From assembly GCA_027442615.1 (NCBI GenBank), contig DAIBBI010000031.1:1-17692 (forward strand): a stretch of DNA of 17,692 nucleotides. The letters are read 5' to 3'. Below the pieces are notes generated by a model. It was given only the letters and a program-made list of their open reading frames with translations, was not told the origin of the DNA and did no database searches. This DNA is from JAJZRV01 sp027442615. Its GTDB lineage: Bacteria; Pseudomonadota; Gammaproteobacteria; Burkholderiales; Ferrovaceae. Shown one piece after another: positions 7,325 through 15,212 of the stretch (its first letter is position 1; each line of letters starts with the position of its first letter). Made by a program: the position numbers and the translations under genes.

Positions 7325-8698
7325 TCAGGGCAGGGTTGGAATCAGCATCTCGATGCGTAGTCCCCGGGTTTTGCGATTGATGGCGCGGATGCTGCCCCCG
7401 TGCGCCTTGATTGCGCGGTAGGCAATGGCAAGGCCAAGGCCGTAGCCGTCAGTACGCATTTCAGTGGAGCTGCCTCGATAAAATGGCTCGAATATCAAGT
7501 CCAGCTCGGTTTCAGGTACGCCGGGCCCTTCGTCGAGGATGGCAATTCCAAGGGCGCAAATCCCGGGGTCCTCCCACAATTCGATGATGATGCTTGAATT
7601 GATGGGCGCATACTTCACGGCGTTGCGGACCACGTTTTCTATGGCGTGGTGCAGCAACTCGATATTGCCCTGGATTGCGGCATGACACCGGCCAGTCACC
7701 TCAACCGCTTTTCCCTGCGCCTTGGCTTCAAAACGGGCATCGGTCACGATATCCTCCAGCAATTCGCTGAAATTCGCGGTCTGTTGCATCGAACCGGTTA
7801 CACCAGCTTCCAGCTTGGATAACGTGAGCAACTCGCCCACCAGGCGATCCATGCGGACACATTCTCGTTCAATACGCTCCATTGAGGATTCCAGGTTGCC
7901 TGGATGTTGGCGAAGCAGGCCAATGGCAGCCTGGAGCCTCGCCAGGGGAGAACGGAGCTCGTGAGAAATGTCATGGAGCAGGCGGCGCTGGGATTCTATC
8001 AATCCGCGCAACTTGCCCGCCATGTGGTCGAAATCGCGCCCCAGGTCGGCGAGATCATCACGGCGCTTTCCCATGATGGAAATCAGGCTGACATTGAGGT
8101 TGCCGGCAGCCGCAGATTCAAATGCGGAGCGTAGATTGCGTATCGGTTTTGAGAAATACCATGCCAGCAAGGAGGCAAAAATCAGGCTTGCGAGGGTTGC
8201 CGTCACGACCGGAACCACAGGAAACAAATGTACCTGCGGGCGCTGGGGAAAGCCGCTTGCATTCGAGCCAAATCGATTCAGAAAAAATCCGTTGGAGGAA
8301 CCTGTGGTTTCCGGGACAAAGAGAGTGTATGTGTGCCCTGAGGCCGAAACCTGTCGAATGGTTTGTGGGGGCGGGCCATTTTTAATGGCGAGTAGCATGG
8401 TTTCGACCGTTGCACCATCAACCGGGCGATCGAGAATATCGTGACCCTCCTCGTCCACGACGTAGACTGGGTGGCGACTCCCGGTTTTAATCAGGTTTTT
8501 CAACGCTGCCGCTCCGCCGTATTGTAGGGTGGACGCGGCTGCCTCGACGAAATAGCTGGCTGGCCTGCTGGTATCCACGCCGCTCAAATTCCGGCTTTCA
8601 TTGTGGCGTATCAACCAGATGGCGCTGCCGACTCCCCAGATGGTTGTGAGTTGGGCCAGCCAGATGAAAATGAAAAATTTCCAGAAGAGTCGCCCCAC
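7325..8698 (-). CDS. cpxA: CpxA-like envelope-stress sensor histidine kinase
   Basis: 457 residues: TM1 (about 7-30), a periplasmic sensor domain (31-158), TM2 (159-181), HAMP (182-236), then the kinase core. The H-box LLHDISHELRSPLARLQ puts the phospho-acceptor at His246. The N-box has N355/N359, G1 is DEGPGVP (389-395), the F-box is IFEPFYRG and G2 is GYGLGLAI (418-425). The H-box is close to that of enterobacterial CpxA. The start is GTG at 8698, preceded by AAAGGA, 9 nt after the cpxR stop. Identification as CpxA rather than another OmpR-partner kinase is strengthened by exact CpxR boxes upstream of the operon. Confidence 0.85.
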   Translation of the reverse strand: MGRLFWKFFIFIWLAQLTTIWGVGSAIWLIRHNESRNLSGVDTSRPASYFVEAAASTLQYGGAAALKNLIKTGSRHPVYVVDEEGHDILDRPVDGATVETMLLAIKNGPPPQTIRQVSASGHTYTLFVPETTGSSNGFFLNRFGSNASGFPQRPQVHLFPVVPVVTATLASLIFASLLAWYFSKPIRNLRSAFESAAAGNLNVSLISIMGKRRDDLADLGRDFDHMAGKLRGLIESQRRLLHDISHELRSPLARLQAAIGLLRQHPGNLESSMERIERECVRMDRLVGELLTLSKLEAGVTGSMQQTANFSELLEDIVTDARFEAKAQGKAVEVTGRCHAAIQGNIELLHHAIENVVRNAVKYAPINSSIIIELWEDPGICALGIAILDEGPGVPETELDLIFEPFYRGSSTEMRTDGYGLGLAIAYRAIKAHGGSIRAINRKTRGLRIEMLIPTLP

Positions 8699-8707
8699 GC
8701 CTGTCCT

Positions 8708-9433
8708 TTAACCCTTGATGAACCTGTAACCTTGCCGATAGTCGGTATAAATGTAAGATCGTCCATCTGCCAGTGTTCCGAGTTTGTTCCGGATTTTACT
8801 CATGTGAACATCGATGCTGCGGTCGAATCGTGCCAGTGGTCGCCCCAATCCCCGCTCCGACAGGCTTTTTTTGCTGACTGACTGGCCCGCGTGGCGAACC
8901 AGAATCTCGAGAAGGTTGAATTCGGTACTGGTCAGTTGCAGGGCAACGCCATGACACTCGGCACGTCGTTGCAAGGGCCACATTCTTAGTTCGCCGACTT
9001 CAAGATATTGCGATGATCCGCCATGAAGCGAGGCAACTTGCGTTCGGCGCAGGATTGCCCTGATGCGCGCAGTGAGTTCGCGCGGTGAGCAAGGCTTTGC
9101 CACGTAGTCATCGGCACCCAGCTCGAGGCCAATGATCCGATCAGTGTCGTCTCCGCGTGCAGTCAGCATGAGGATGGGGACCGGGCTTTTCATGCGAATG
9201 CGTCGTAATGTCTCCATGCCATTCAAGCGGGGCATCATGACGTCCAGGACGACGATGCCGTAGTCGCCCGACATCACTGCGCTCAGTCCCTGCTCGCCAT
9301 CATGGGCCACGGTAACCGTGATGCCTTCCCGTTCAAGGTACTCCTTGAGCATTTCGACCAATTCGACGTCGTCGTCAATCAATAACACTTTCAATTTAGC
9401 CTCTGCCGCTTCAGTTATTACGAGTGAAATCAT
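8708..9433 (-). CDS. cpxR: CpxR-like OmpR-family response regulator
   Basis: 241 residues from the ATG at 9433. The receiver domain shows the acidic cluster IDDD, the phospho-acceptor in VVLDVMMPRLNG (D64), the conserved Thr in MLTARG and Lys in VAKPCSP. It is followed by a winged-helix DNA-binding domain (LTSTEFNLLEILVRHAGQ, then RSIDVHMSKIRNKLG and YRQGYRF). It should bind GTAAA-N5-GTAAA boxes, several of which occur in the adjacent intergenic regions. A TTG at 9445 would add four residues and cannot be excluded. It is co-transcribed with cpxA. Confidence 0.87.
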   Translation of the reverse strand: MISLVITEAAEAKLKVLLIDDDVELVEMLKEYLEREGITVTVAHDGEQGLSAVMSGDYGIVVLDVMMPRLNGMETLRRIRMKSPVPILMLTARGDDTDRIIGLELGADDYVAKPCSPRELTARIRAILRRTQVASLHGGSSQYLEVGELRMWPLQRRAECHGVALQLTSTEFNLLEILVRHAGQSVSKKSLSERGLGRPLARFDRSIDVHMSKIRNKLGTLADGRSYIYTDYRQGYRFIKG

Positions 9434-9473
9434 AATTGGGCGCAAAGCCGTTCAATCGCAAAAGCCCATCGCT

Positions 9474-9488
9474 TTTACAACTTTTTAC
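9474..9488 (-). promoter_or_regulatory. Perfect CpxR box upstream of cpxRA
   Basis: The plus strand reads TTTACAACTTTTTAC, so the minus strand is GTAAA-AAGTT-GTAAA, an exact copy of the GTAAA-N5-GTAAA CpxR consensus from enterobacteria. It lies 41 bases upstream of the cpxR ATG and suggests autoregulation. Confidence 0.75.
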
Positions 9489-9525
9489 GGTCATTCCCAT
9501 TTGCCAAGGAAGTGAAAGTTTCACA

Positions 9526-9561
9526 TTTACATTTATTAACCGCCTGTTAACGGCACTTAAC
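9526..9561 (-). promoter_or_regulatory. Array of four CpxR-like half-sites between cpxR and the DsrE-like gene
   Basis: On the minus strand the order is GTTAA (9561-9557), GTTAA (9551-9547), GTTAA (9540-9536) and GTAAA (9530-9526), with gaps of 5, 6 and 5 bases. All four therefore lie on one face of the helix. Together with the perfect box at 9474-9488 this looks like an extended CpxR binding region serving both divergent promoters. A possible -10 for the DsrE-like gene is TATGGT at 9576-9581, which would put the array at about -27 to -62 of that promoter. Confidence 0.6.
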
Positions 9562-9678
9562 CTGCGTTATGACACTATGGTATGAGGTAAACAATGAGCC
9601 GAATTTCCGGCGGACGGAAACGCCTTGCCTCGAGGCTGATGGGCTCGTTACATCAAAAACACTTCGGAGAATATGACC

Positions 9679-10158
9679 ATGACATCCTTCATCAGAGTGA
9701 TCCTCCTGTCGCTTGCGTTGGGCTCCCCCTTTGCCAGTGCATTCGATGGCTGGCCCGGTGACCAAAGCATCACCCGTAAGACACCAGACGCGGTGGCGAA
9801 GGCAGACGAAAATTCGCCAATCCATGCCGTCTTTCAAGTCAGTGACAGTAACCCGGATAGCTGGAAGGTCACGCTAGGTAGCGCAATCGAAACGATAAAG
9901 GCCCTTGGTGATAAAAAGGCCAGGATTGAAATCGTGGCTTTTGGGCCGGGCGTGGACGGGCTCAAGCGAGGTTCGGAATGGACGGCAGCGGTCAAACAGG
10001 CCCTTGATGCCGGGGTGGTCATCATGGTCAGCGAATCGGCAATGGCAGTGCTTCATTACAAGCACGATGACATGTTGCCCAACCTTAAGTACGTTCCGGT
10101 CGGCGCGGTGGAAATTCTCAAGAAGCAAAAAATGGGTTACCTCTACCTGCGGCCGTGA
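9679..10158 (+). CDS. Periplasmic DsrE-like protein lacking cysteines
   Basis: 159 residues starting MTSFIRVILLSLALGSPFASA, a Sec signal peptide. The mature part has the DsrE/DsrF-like fold signature seen in exported family members: a VFQVSDSNPDSW strand-turn, a helix, ARIEIVAFGPGVDGL, then AAVKQALDAGVVIMVSESAM. The cysteine usually found after the GV-strand is replaced by serine (VSES), and the whole protein has no cysteine. Sulfur-relay chemistry by the classical route is therefore unlikely, and a structural or binding role is more plausible. I chose the ATG at 9679 because CGGAGA ends 8 nt upstream. An ATG at 9673 would sit too close. It occupies the place next to cpxRA that cpxP holds in enterobacteria, but it is not CpxP. 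Confidence 0.8.
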   Translation: MTSFIRVILLSLALGSPFASAFDGWPGDQSITRKTPDAVAKADENSPIHAVFQVSDSNPDSWKVTLGSAIETIKALGDKKARIEIVAFGPGVDGLKRGSEWTAAVKQALDAGVVIMVSESAMAVLHYKHDDMLPNLKYVPVGAVEILKKQKMGYLYLRP

Positions 10159-10170
10159 TGCCAGGCAGAA

Positions 10171-10208
10171 AAAAAGCTGCGGAGCCTTCCCTGGCTTCCG
10201 CAGCTTTT
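10171..10208. terminator. Bidirectional rho-independent terminator
   Basis: AAAAAGCTGCGGAGCC (10171-10186) pairs with GGCTTCCGCAGCTTTT (10193-10208) with one bulge and a 6-nt loop. A-run and T-run flank the stem, so it can end transcripts from both the DsrE-like gene (stop at 10158) and the convergent repeat-protein gene (stop at 10219). Confidence 0.88.
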
Positions 10209-10218
10209 CATGTGAAAA

Positions 10219-11178
10219 TCAGATCAGCGACAGCAGCGAAGCAGGGATTTCTGCAAGCTGTGCCTTGATTCCGACAAGGTCCACGGTGGCCCCCATCCCG
10301 TGCGCAATTTCAGTATAGGGCACTGAACTGCTGCCTTGATAGAACAGGGAGTAATGGCTGTTTGTTCCCAGAGTAACGGTTTCCTGCACAAAACCCGGAC
10401 TGATTTGGCTAAAGGCCACATTGCTGCCGGGAGTGATGGTGGTGACCACGCCGTTGCAGGACACTGCCTGGACTTGCGTCACGTTGCCGCTGGTGCCGAT
10501 GGTGAATTCGGCTCGATCATCGGGGTTGACGGAAAGCAGGGTGGTTGCCGTGCCAGGCAGGACAATGGTGCTGGACTCGGAGGCGATTGCGTATAGGGTG
10601 GAGCCGGTGGGCTGCGTGAAGCTGGTGGTTTCAATGGTGTTGCCATGGATCGATGTTTCCGTCACCGTTGTGCCGTTGACAGTAAAAAGCGTGGTCGGCG
10701 AAATGCGCTGGTTTTCTGTGACGCTGAAGGCGAAGTTGCTGAAAACTTCCTGCATGGCGCTCACCTGCCCATTGGCGATGGTGAACGCATAACCATTCGT
10801 AAATCCGTTTGCAGGCGTGGTGGTTGGATTGGTGATGGTCGTGGTTTCCTGGGACACCTGATAGAGGCTGGCATTCGTGGGTTCTGCCGAATACAGGATG
10901 GTTTCTGTCCTGGTGGCTCCGGCAAGCGTTTCCGTGATCGTGTTGGCGGAGGTGTTCAGGCTGAACGTGGCATTGGAAGGCAGGTTCAGGCTGAATGTTG
11001 AAGTCCCGAAAACCTGGTCCATGGCTGTGACTTGTCCACCCGTGATGGTGAATCCAAACCCCTGTGGCGTTACGCTCCCACCAAACCCGCCACATCTGTC
11101 TTGCAGCCCCGGCATTGACCACGATTGGCCATCGAAGTGATCATTGCCAAATTGTCCCAAAAATTCATCGTGTTCCAT
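10219..11178 (-). CDS. Unrecognised Thr/Ser-rich protein with three ~90-residue repeats
   Basis: 319 residues from the ATG at 11178, which follows AGGAGG (11184-11189) at 5-nt spacing. An in-frame frame extension to 11220 is ignored for that reason. Three repeats begin FGFTITGGQVTAMDQVF (41-57), YAFTIANGQVSAMQEVF (130-146) and AEFTIGTSGNVTQVQAV (223-239). Each has a second conserved block, for example VTETSIHGNTIETTSF (172-187). The repeats are rich in Thr, Ser, Asn and alternating beta-like residues, as in surface or secreted beta-rich proteins. There is no Sec signal peptide. The N-terminus is acidic and aromatic (HDEFLGQFGNDHFDG) and the C-terminus is hydrophobic (ASLLSLI), so type I or other non-Sec export is possible but unproven. 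I do not recognise the family. The upstream region carries a CpxR-type box. Confidence 0.75.
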   Translation of the reverse strand: MEHDEFLGQFGNDHFDGQSWSMPGLQDRCGGFGGSVTPQGFGFTITGGQVTAMDQVFGTSTFSLNLPSNATFSLNTSANTITETLAGATRTETILYSAEPTNASLYQVSQETTTITNPTTTPANGFTNGYAFTIANGQVSAMQEVFSNFAFSVTENQRISPTTLFTVNGTTVTETSIHGNTIETTSFTQPTGSTLYAIASESSTIVLPGTATTLLSVNPDDRAEFTIGTSGNVTQVQAVSCNGVVTTITPGSNVAFSQISPGFVQETVTLGTNSHYSLFYQGSSSVPYTEIAHGMGATVDLVGIKAQLAEIPASLLSLI

Positions 11179-11218
11179 AGTCCCCTCCTGGAGCGTATTG
11201 AATGGCCTGGGTCGGCTC

Positions 11219-11235
11219 ATGTGAAATTGTCACAT
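11219..11235. promoter_or_regulatory. Inverted repeat ATGTGA-N5-TCACAT upstream of the repeat-protein gene
   Basis: A perfect 6+6 inverted repeat around AATTG lies 41 bases upstream of the start codon. It resembles a CRP-type half-site pair (TGTGA/TCACA), but the spacer is 5 instead of 6, so a different regulator is possible. A sigma-70 promoter on the minus strand (TTTACA at 11258-11253, TATGTG 16 bases downstream) would run into it. Confidence 0.35.
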
Positions 11236-11253
11236 ATATTTCCAGGAAAAGAT

Positions 11254-11278
11254 GTAAAGAGGCGTTAAAGTTGGTAAA
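11254..11278 (+). promoter_or_regulatory. Triple CpxR-type half-site upstream of the repeat-protein gene
   Basis: GTAAA (11254-11258), GTTAA (11264-11268) and GTAAA (11274-11278) are separated by exactly 5 bases each, repeating the half-site pattern found upstream of cpxR. It lies about 76 bases upstream of the repeat-protein ATG and outside any coding region. It is reversed relative to the gene it would control, as the boxes are for the DsrE-like gene. Confidence 0.6.
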
Positions 11279-11330
11279 TCAGGGCAATGTGGCGCGCTGG
11301 CTTCTCCGGTGCCTCCAGCGAGGGGAGGTT

Positions 11331-14042
11331 TCAGGTGCTTTCGCGCGCCGCGAGCCAGGCCAGATAGTCCCCAATCGGCATGGGCCTGGCAAAGTGGTAG
11401 CCTTGCAGCGCTTCGATGCCCATGGTGTTGAGCAACTCCGCAGTGCTCGCATCTTCAACACCTTCGGCCACGCAGGCCAGATCCAGGGACTTTGCGATGG
11501 AGACGATGGCTTTGACCATGGCAAAGCCACCCTTGTCCTTGATGCGTTTCACAAAGGACATGTCGAGCTTGAGCTCGTCCGCAGGAATTTCATGCAATTG
11601 GGACAGCGAGGAGTAACCCACGCCAAAATCGTCCACCGAAATGCCAAAACCCATGGCATCCAGTTCGACGATGCGTGTGCGGGCGTATTCCACGTCAGAA
11701 AGCGCAATGCCCTCCGTGATTTCCAGCATGACGCGGCGGGGCAGAATATGGGCCTGAACCACGTCGTCATGAAACTGCTGGGCAATGGTGCTGGAAAACA
11801 GCTGGCGCTTGGACAGGTTGACCGAGAGGTAATGGTGGCCGGGAAACTGGCCCAGTGCCCGTAATGCCTGCTGCCAAACCTGTTGCCCCACCTTGTCGAT
11901 CATTCCCATGCTTTCTGCCATGGGAATGAATACCGACGGTGGAATCCAGCCTTGTTCGGGTTCTTCCCAGCGCGCCAGGGCTTCCGCGCCGACCACCTCG
12001 CCCGTGCTGGCAGACACGATGGGCTGCAGCCAGCATTGGATCTGGTTGTTGTTGATGGCCTGCATCAGGCGGCTCTGGATGTAAAAGGAGTGGCGTCCCG
12101 TATCCTTGCCGGCAATGGCATTGAAAAACTGGATGCTGTTTCGCCCCTGGGCCTTGGCATAGAACATGGTGCGATCCGCCTGGGCCAGCAGTACCTCGCT
12201 GGTCCCCGCGTCGTCCGGGTACAGCGCAAATCCCCCACTGAAAGTATAGGGAAAGTCGACGCCGTCGATCGTGATGTATTCCTGTGACACCGACAACAAT
12301 TTCTGGGCAATCTCCATGGCGTCGTGCAGGGAGCCCAGGTCGGGGCAGAGCACCACAAATTCATCGCCCCCCCATCGCGACAGCGTATCGGTGCTGCGCA
12401 GTGCGGATTTGAGCCGTTGCGTGATTTCCTTGAGCATGCGGTCACCGATCTTGTGGCCAAAATTGTCATTCACCTGCTTGAAGTGATCGATGTCAATGAA
12501 GCCCAAAGCCACGCACTGGTTGCTGCGGGCCGCACGTGCAATCGCCATTTCCATGCGATCTTCCAGAAGGACGCGATTGGGCAAATCGGTCAGCGCATCG
12601 TGCAGGGCCATGTAATGGATCTGGCGCTCCTGCAGGTAGGTGCTGGTGATGTCGCGGATCACGCCGCGAATGCTCTCTACGGCGTCATCCCTGCGGGTGA
12701 TGGCAAAGCGGCCTTCAACCCAGTAGTAGGCGTCGGGTTCGCTCGGCCGGCGCATCCTGAAGCGCGTGATGACCTGTTCCTTCTGGCCGTGGGTCAGGGC
12801 GCTGACCTGCTCCAGCAGATCGGTGTTGTCTTCCGGATGAACCCAGCGGGTCATGTTGCTTTCATCGAACTCGTCCATTCCTGTCATGGTCTTCCACGCT
12901 TCGGTGGCGCGAATCAGGCGGCCGTCCGGGTGGCATTCGATCACTGCATCCTGCAGCAGGTTGAGGGTCTGCAGATAGGCGCGTTGCTCGGCATCGCGCT
13001 CTGCAGCGATGGTCATCAAGGAAGACAGTTCCTGTGCCACCACGCTGATCTGGTCCTCCTTGTCGGCATCGGCGGTCTGGAGCAGTTGCAGCGCCTCTTT
13101 TTGCCCATTCTGGTAGGCCAGTGCCGCATCAGCCAAATGATCCAGCCTGGTGCCAAGGCGTCCCATCCAGCGTCCGATGACGGCAAACAGCAGTGCGCCA
13201 AAGAGCAGCGTGATGCCTACCGAAACCCCCAGCACCAGAGAAACGGGAAAGACGTTTTGTGCAGGGGCCTGGATAAAAAGCCTCAAGGGCGCGGCGCGCC
13301 CATCAGTAACCACGTTCTTTCCAAGGGCAAGGCCGCGTTCCAGGTAAATTGTGCCGTTTTCGGCGTAACTGACGTATGAGCCGGACGATGAACGCAGGGC
13401 GCCCAATGCCAGGGTCCCGGCAGAGCTCAACAGGGGTTTGCTTCCCAACAGGATGAAGGTGGTGGTGTTTGGCAGGGTGATATGGCGCAGCATGGCGTTA
13501 TCCCATGCCTTGAAGAAGAGGATGTTGAGATGGTGGTTTGCGGTTCGCGAAGTTTTCCGCACGATGCTGTAGAGGATGTCGCGCTCGTTGTCATAAAAGA
13601 GATTTTCATTGATCTTCAGCAACGCATTCTGAAAACTGGGGGCCTCGAACGCGTTCCAGAAATCAAACAGCACCTTGCCGCTTGCAGGGTCGGAGACGAC
13701 GATGCCTTCAAAACCGATGTTGGCCCCCTGGGAAGTGAAAAAGGCCCTTAACCTGTCATTGCGTCCGGCTTCGTTCATGTCCAGCAGATCCGACCACTCG
13801 ATGATCCCGAACAGGTGGCTGGCGTCATCTGCCCAGATGGTTTCCTGGCTTTCTATGCGCAAGGCCAGATGGGATAGCGCGCTGGCCATCGCTGCCCGGT
13901 TGAATTTTTCTGTTTGATACTGGTAGGCCAGCACAATGGTGATGCTCATCACCACCGAGAACAGGCCAAGCAGCATCAGCAATCGACGGGAAAATACCTG
14001 GCGTAGCGTGACGTGGCCTTGCGTTGTGAGCGGAGCGTTCAA
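11331..14042 (-). CDS. Membrane-anchored PAS-GGDEF-EAL protein (c-di-GMP synthase/phosphodiesterase)
   Basis: 903 residues: TM1 (about 18-40), a ~220-residue periplasmic CHASE4-like domain (41-263), TM2 (264-290), a short linker, PAS/PAC (about 358-475), GGDEF (about 476-640) and EAL (about 650-895). The diguanylate cyclase motif GGDEF (558-562) is intact, with a product-inhibition I-site RSTD (549-552) at the usual 5-residue distance. The phosphodiesterase side keeps EAL (687-689), NLS, LEITEG, DDFGVGY (804-810), KLD and AEGVED, so both activities are plausible. The start is uncertain. TTG at 14042 lacks a ribosome binding site, and GTG at 14012 follows AAGG. It begins 6 nt after a secreted binding protein, which is its likely periplasmic partner. 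Confidence 0.93.
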   Translation of the reverse strand: MNAPLTTQGHVTLRQVFSRRLLMLLGLFSVVMSITIVLAYQYQTEKFNRAAMASALSHLALRIESQETIWADDASHLFGIIEWSDLLDMNEAGRNDRLRAFFTSQGANIGFEGIVVSDPASGKVLFDFWNAFEAPSFQNALLKINENLFYDNERDILYSIVRKTSRTANHHLNILFFKAWDNAMLRHITLPNTTTFILLGSKPLLSSAGTLALGALRSSSGSYVSYAENGTIYLERGLALGKNVVTDGRAAPLRLFIQAPAQNVFPVSLVLGVSVGITLLFGALLFAVIGRWMGRLGTRLDHLADAALAYQNGQKEALQLLQTADADKEDQISVVAQELSSLMTIAAERDAEQRAYLQTLNLLQDAVIECHPDGRLIRATEAWKTMTGMDEFDESNMTRWVHPEDNTDLLEQVSALTHGQKEQVITRFRMRRPSEPDAYYWVEGRFAITRRDDAVESIRGVIRDITSTYLQERQIHYMALHDALTDLPNRVLLEDRMEMAIARAARSNQCVALGFIDIDHFKQVNDNFGHKIGDRMLKEITQRLKSALRSTDTLSRWGGDEFVVLCPDLGSLHDAMEIAQKLLSVSQEYITIDGVDFPYTFSGGFALYPDDAGTSEVLLAQADRTMFYAKAQGRNSIQFFNAIAGKDTGRHSFYIQSRLMQAINNNQIQCWLQPIVSASTGEVVGAEALARWEEPEQGWIPPSVFIPMAESMGMIDKVGQQVWQQALRALGQFPGHHYLSVNLSKRQLFSSTIAQQFHDDVVQAHILPRRVMLEITEGIALSDVEYARTRIVELDAMGFGISVDDFGVGYSSLSQLHEIPADELKLDMSFVKRIKDKGGFAMVKAIVSIAKSLDLACVAEGVEDASTAELLNTMGIEALQGYHFARPMPIGDYLAWLAAREST

Positions 14043-14048
14043 GCGGAT

Positions 14049-15059
14049 CTAGTTTCCAGTGGCATCAAGGACAAAGTTTGAAAAATGCAATTCCAGTTCC
14101 GACGGGTCGGTTGCCGTCTGGTGGAAAAGAAGTTCCGTTTTGGCTACGGCTTGCCTGTCCCAGGAAACCTGTTTGGGATACATGCCCTGGTTGCGCTGCA
14201 GGATTTCTGCCAGTGCCTTGGCGTCTACGTTTTTGAAGCCGGGCTGTCCGGAAAGCTTGGTCACGATATCCCGGGCGGAATGCTGGGCGATCCATTGCAG
14301 GCTGTGATTGAGCATCCTTTGCACCTTTTTTACGGTATCAGGATATTTGTCGTACACGTCTTCCCGTGTGGCCAGTGCGGCATGGACGATGGAGCCACCG
14401 AACATGGCGTCGCTGCGCTCGGGGGAGTACAGATCGGCCAGCTCTACTGCAACGCCCTGCGCCACCAACTCCGAGGCAAAGGGTTCATCCGCCATGAGTG
14501 CATCCACAGTGCCGCTGGTGAGGGCTGCGGTTTGTGCGGCACGATCCTGTCCGGCAGAAATGAATCGGACCTCACCCGGGGACAGACCCTCCCGATTCAG
14601 CAGGAACTCCGCAACCATTTGGCCCATGGGTCGCTGCCTTTCCACGCTCGCACCCGTTCCAATGCGTCGGCCCTTGAGCTGCCTGAGGGAAGGGACCTTG
14701 TGTTTAAGGTCGGAGCGCAGCAGGATGGAATACATGGCAGATTGGCTGAGCTGGCCGATGGCAACGATGGGTCGGCCTTCGGCTCGCGCTGCGGCGATTG
14801 CGGGCAGGCCGACGGCAAGGAAATCGCTGTTGTTGGTCATGAGGTCCCGCGTTGCCATGGGGCCCCCCGAAAAATAGCGGAGCTTCAATTCCAGACCTTC
14901 GGCATGGTCGGCATTGATGGCCTTGGCCAGGTAGAGGGGCAGGTAGGAGAGGGAACCCGGACCGGGGACGGCAAGCACTACCGTTTCGGCACGGACGAGA
15001 GTACAGAACGTCAAGCCGAGCATGACTGCAGCGCAGAAAAGTGCTTTGTTATTTTTCAA
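14049..15059 (-). CDS. Periplasmic solute-binding protein, NMT1/SsuA/TauA-like
   Basis: 336 residues with a Sec signal peptide (1-24, ending VRA) and no lipobox. The body follows the nitrate/sulfonate/thiamine-precursor binding fold: VVLAVPGPGSLSYLPLYLAKA, LKLRYFSGGPMATRDLMTNNSDFLAVGLPA, LKGRRIGTG, VDALMADEPFASELV. Ligands of this family include taurine, alkanesulfonates and pyrimidine precursors. The ligand here cannot be named from sequence. No ABC permease or ATPase is adjacent. The next gene, 6 nt away, is a GGDEF-EAL protein with a large periplasmic domain, so I infer a sensory role. The start is TTG at 15059 with a perfect AGGAGG (15067-15072) 7 nt upstream. Confidence 0.86.
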   Translation of the reverse strand: MKNNKALFCAAVMLGLTFCTLVRAETVVLAVPGPGSLSYLPLYLAKAINADHAEGLELKLRYFSGGPMATRDLMTNNSDFLAVGLPAIAAARAEGRPIVAIGQLSQSAMYSILLRSDLKHKVPSLRQLKGRRIGTGASVERQRPMGQMVAEFLLNREGLSPGEVRFISAGQDRAAQTAALTSGTVDALMADEPFASELVAQGVAVELADLYSPERSDAMFGGSIVHAALATREDVYDKYPDTVKKVQRMLNHSLQWIAQHSARDIVTKLSGQPGFKNVDAKALAEILQRNQGMYPKQVSWDRQAVAKTELLFHQTATDPSELELHFSNFVLDATGN

Positions 15060-15212
15060 GCTCCTGCCTCCTGTGATGCCACGGTATCATCTGCCGAAGG
15101 ATGCCGACAAGGGGCGGTGCCAAGCGTGCCACAGGCGGTTTGTCGTGCCAGTTCGGGCTGCGATGCGTTATATTTGCGTTTCAACCCGATCAGAAACTGG
15201 CCTTCCGCCGTG
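15060..15212. promoter_or_regulatory. Divergent promoter region between the binding-protein gene and queC
   Basis: The minus-strand side carries AGGAGG (15067-15072) for the binding protein. On the plus strand TATATT (15169-15174) is a good -10 for queC, with transcription starting near 15181, but no good -35 is seen. I found no preQ1 riboswitch-like hairpin and pseudoknot in the short leader. Confidence 0.4.

Noticed and set aside
14085..15212. A very long plus-strand open frame running into queC, 376 codons upstream of the queC ATG
   Set aside because: It is antisense to the well-supported binding-protein gene, its translation shows no family motif, and QueC homology begins exactly at 15213.
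15060..15212. Possible preQ1 riboswitch upstream of queC
   Set aside because: The short leader after the putative -10 (about 15181-15212) shows no compact hairpin with an A-rich tail and pseudoknot partner.
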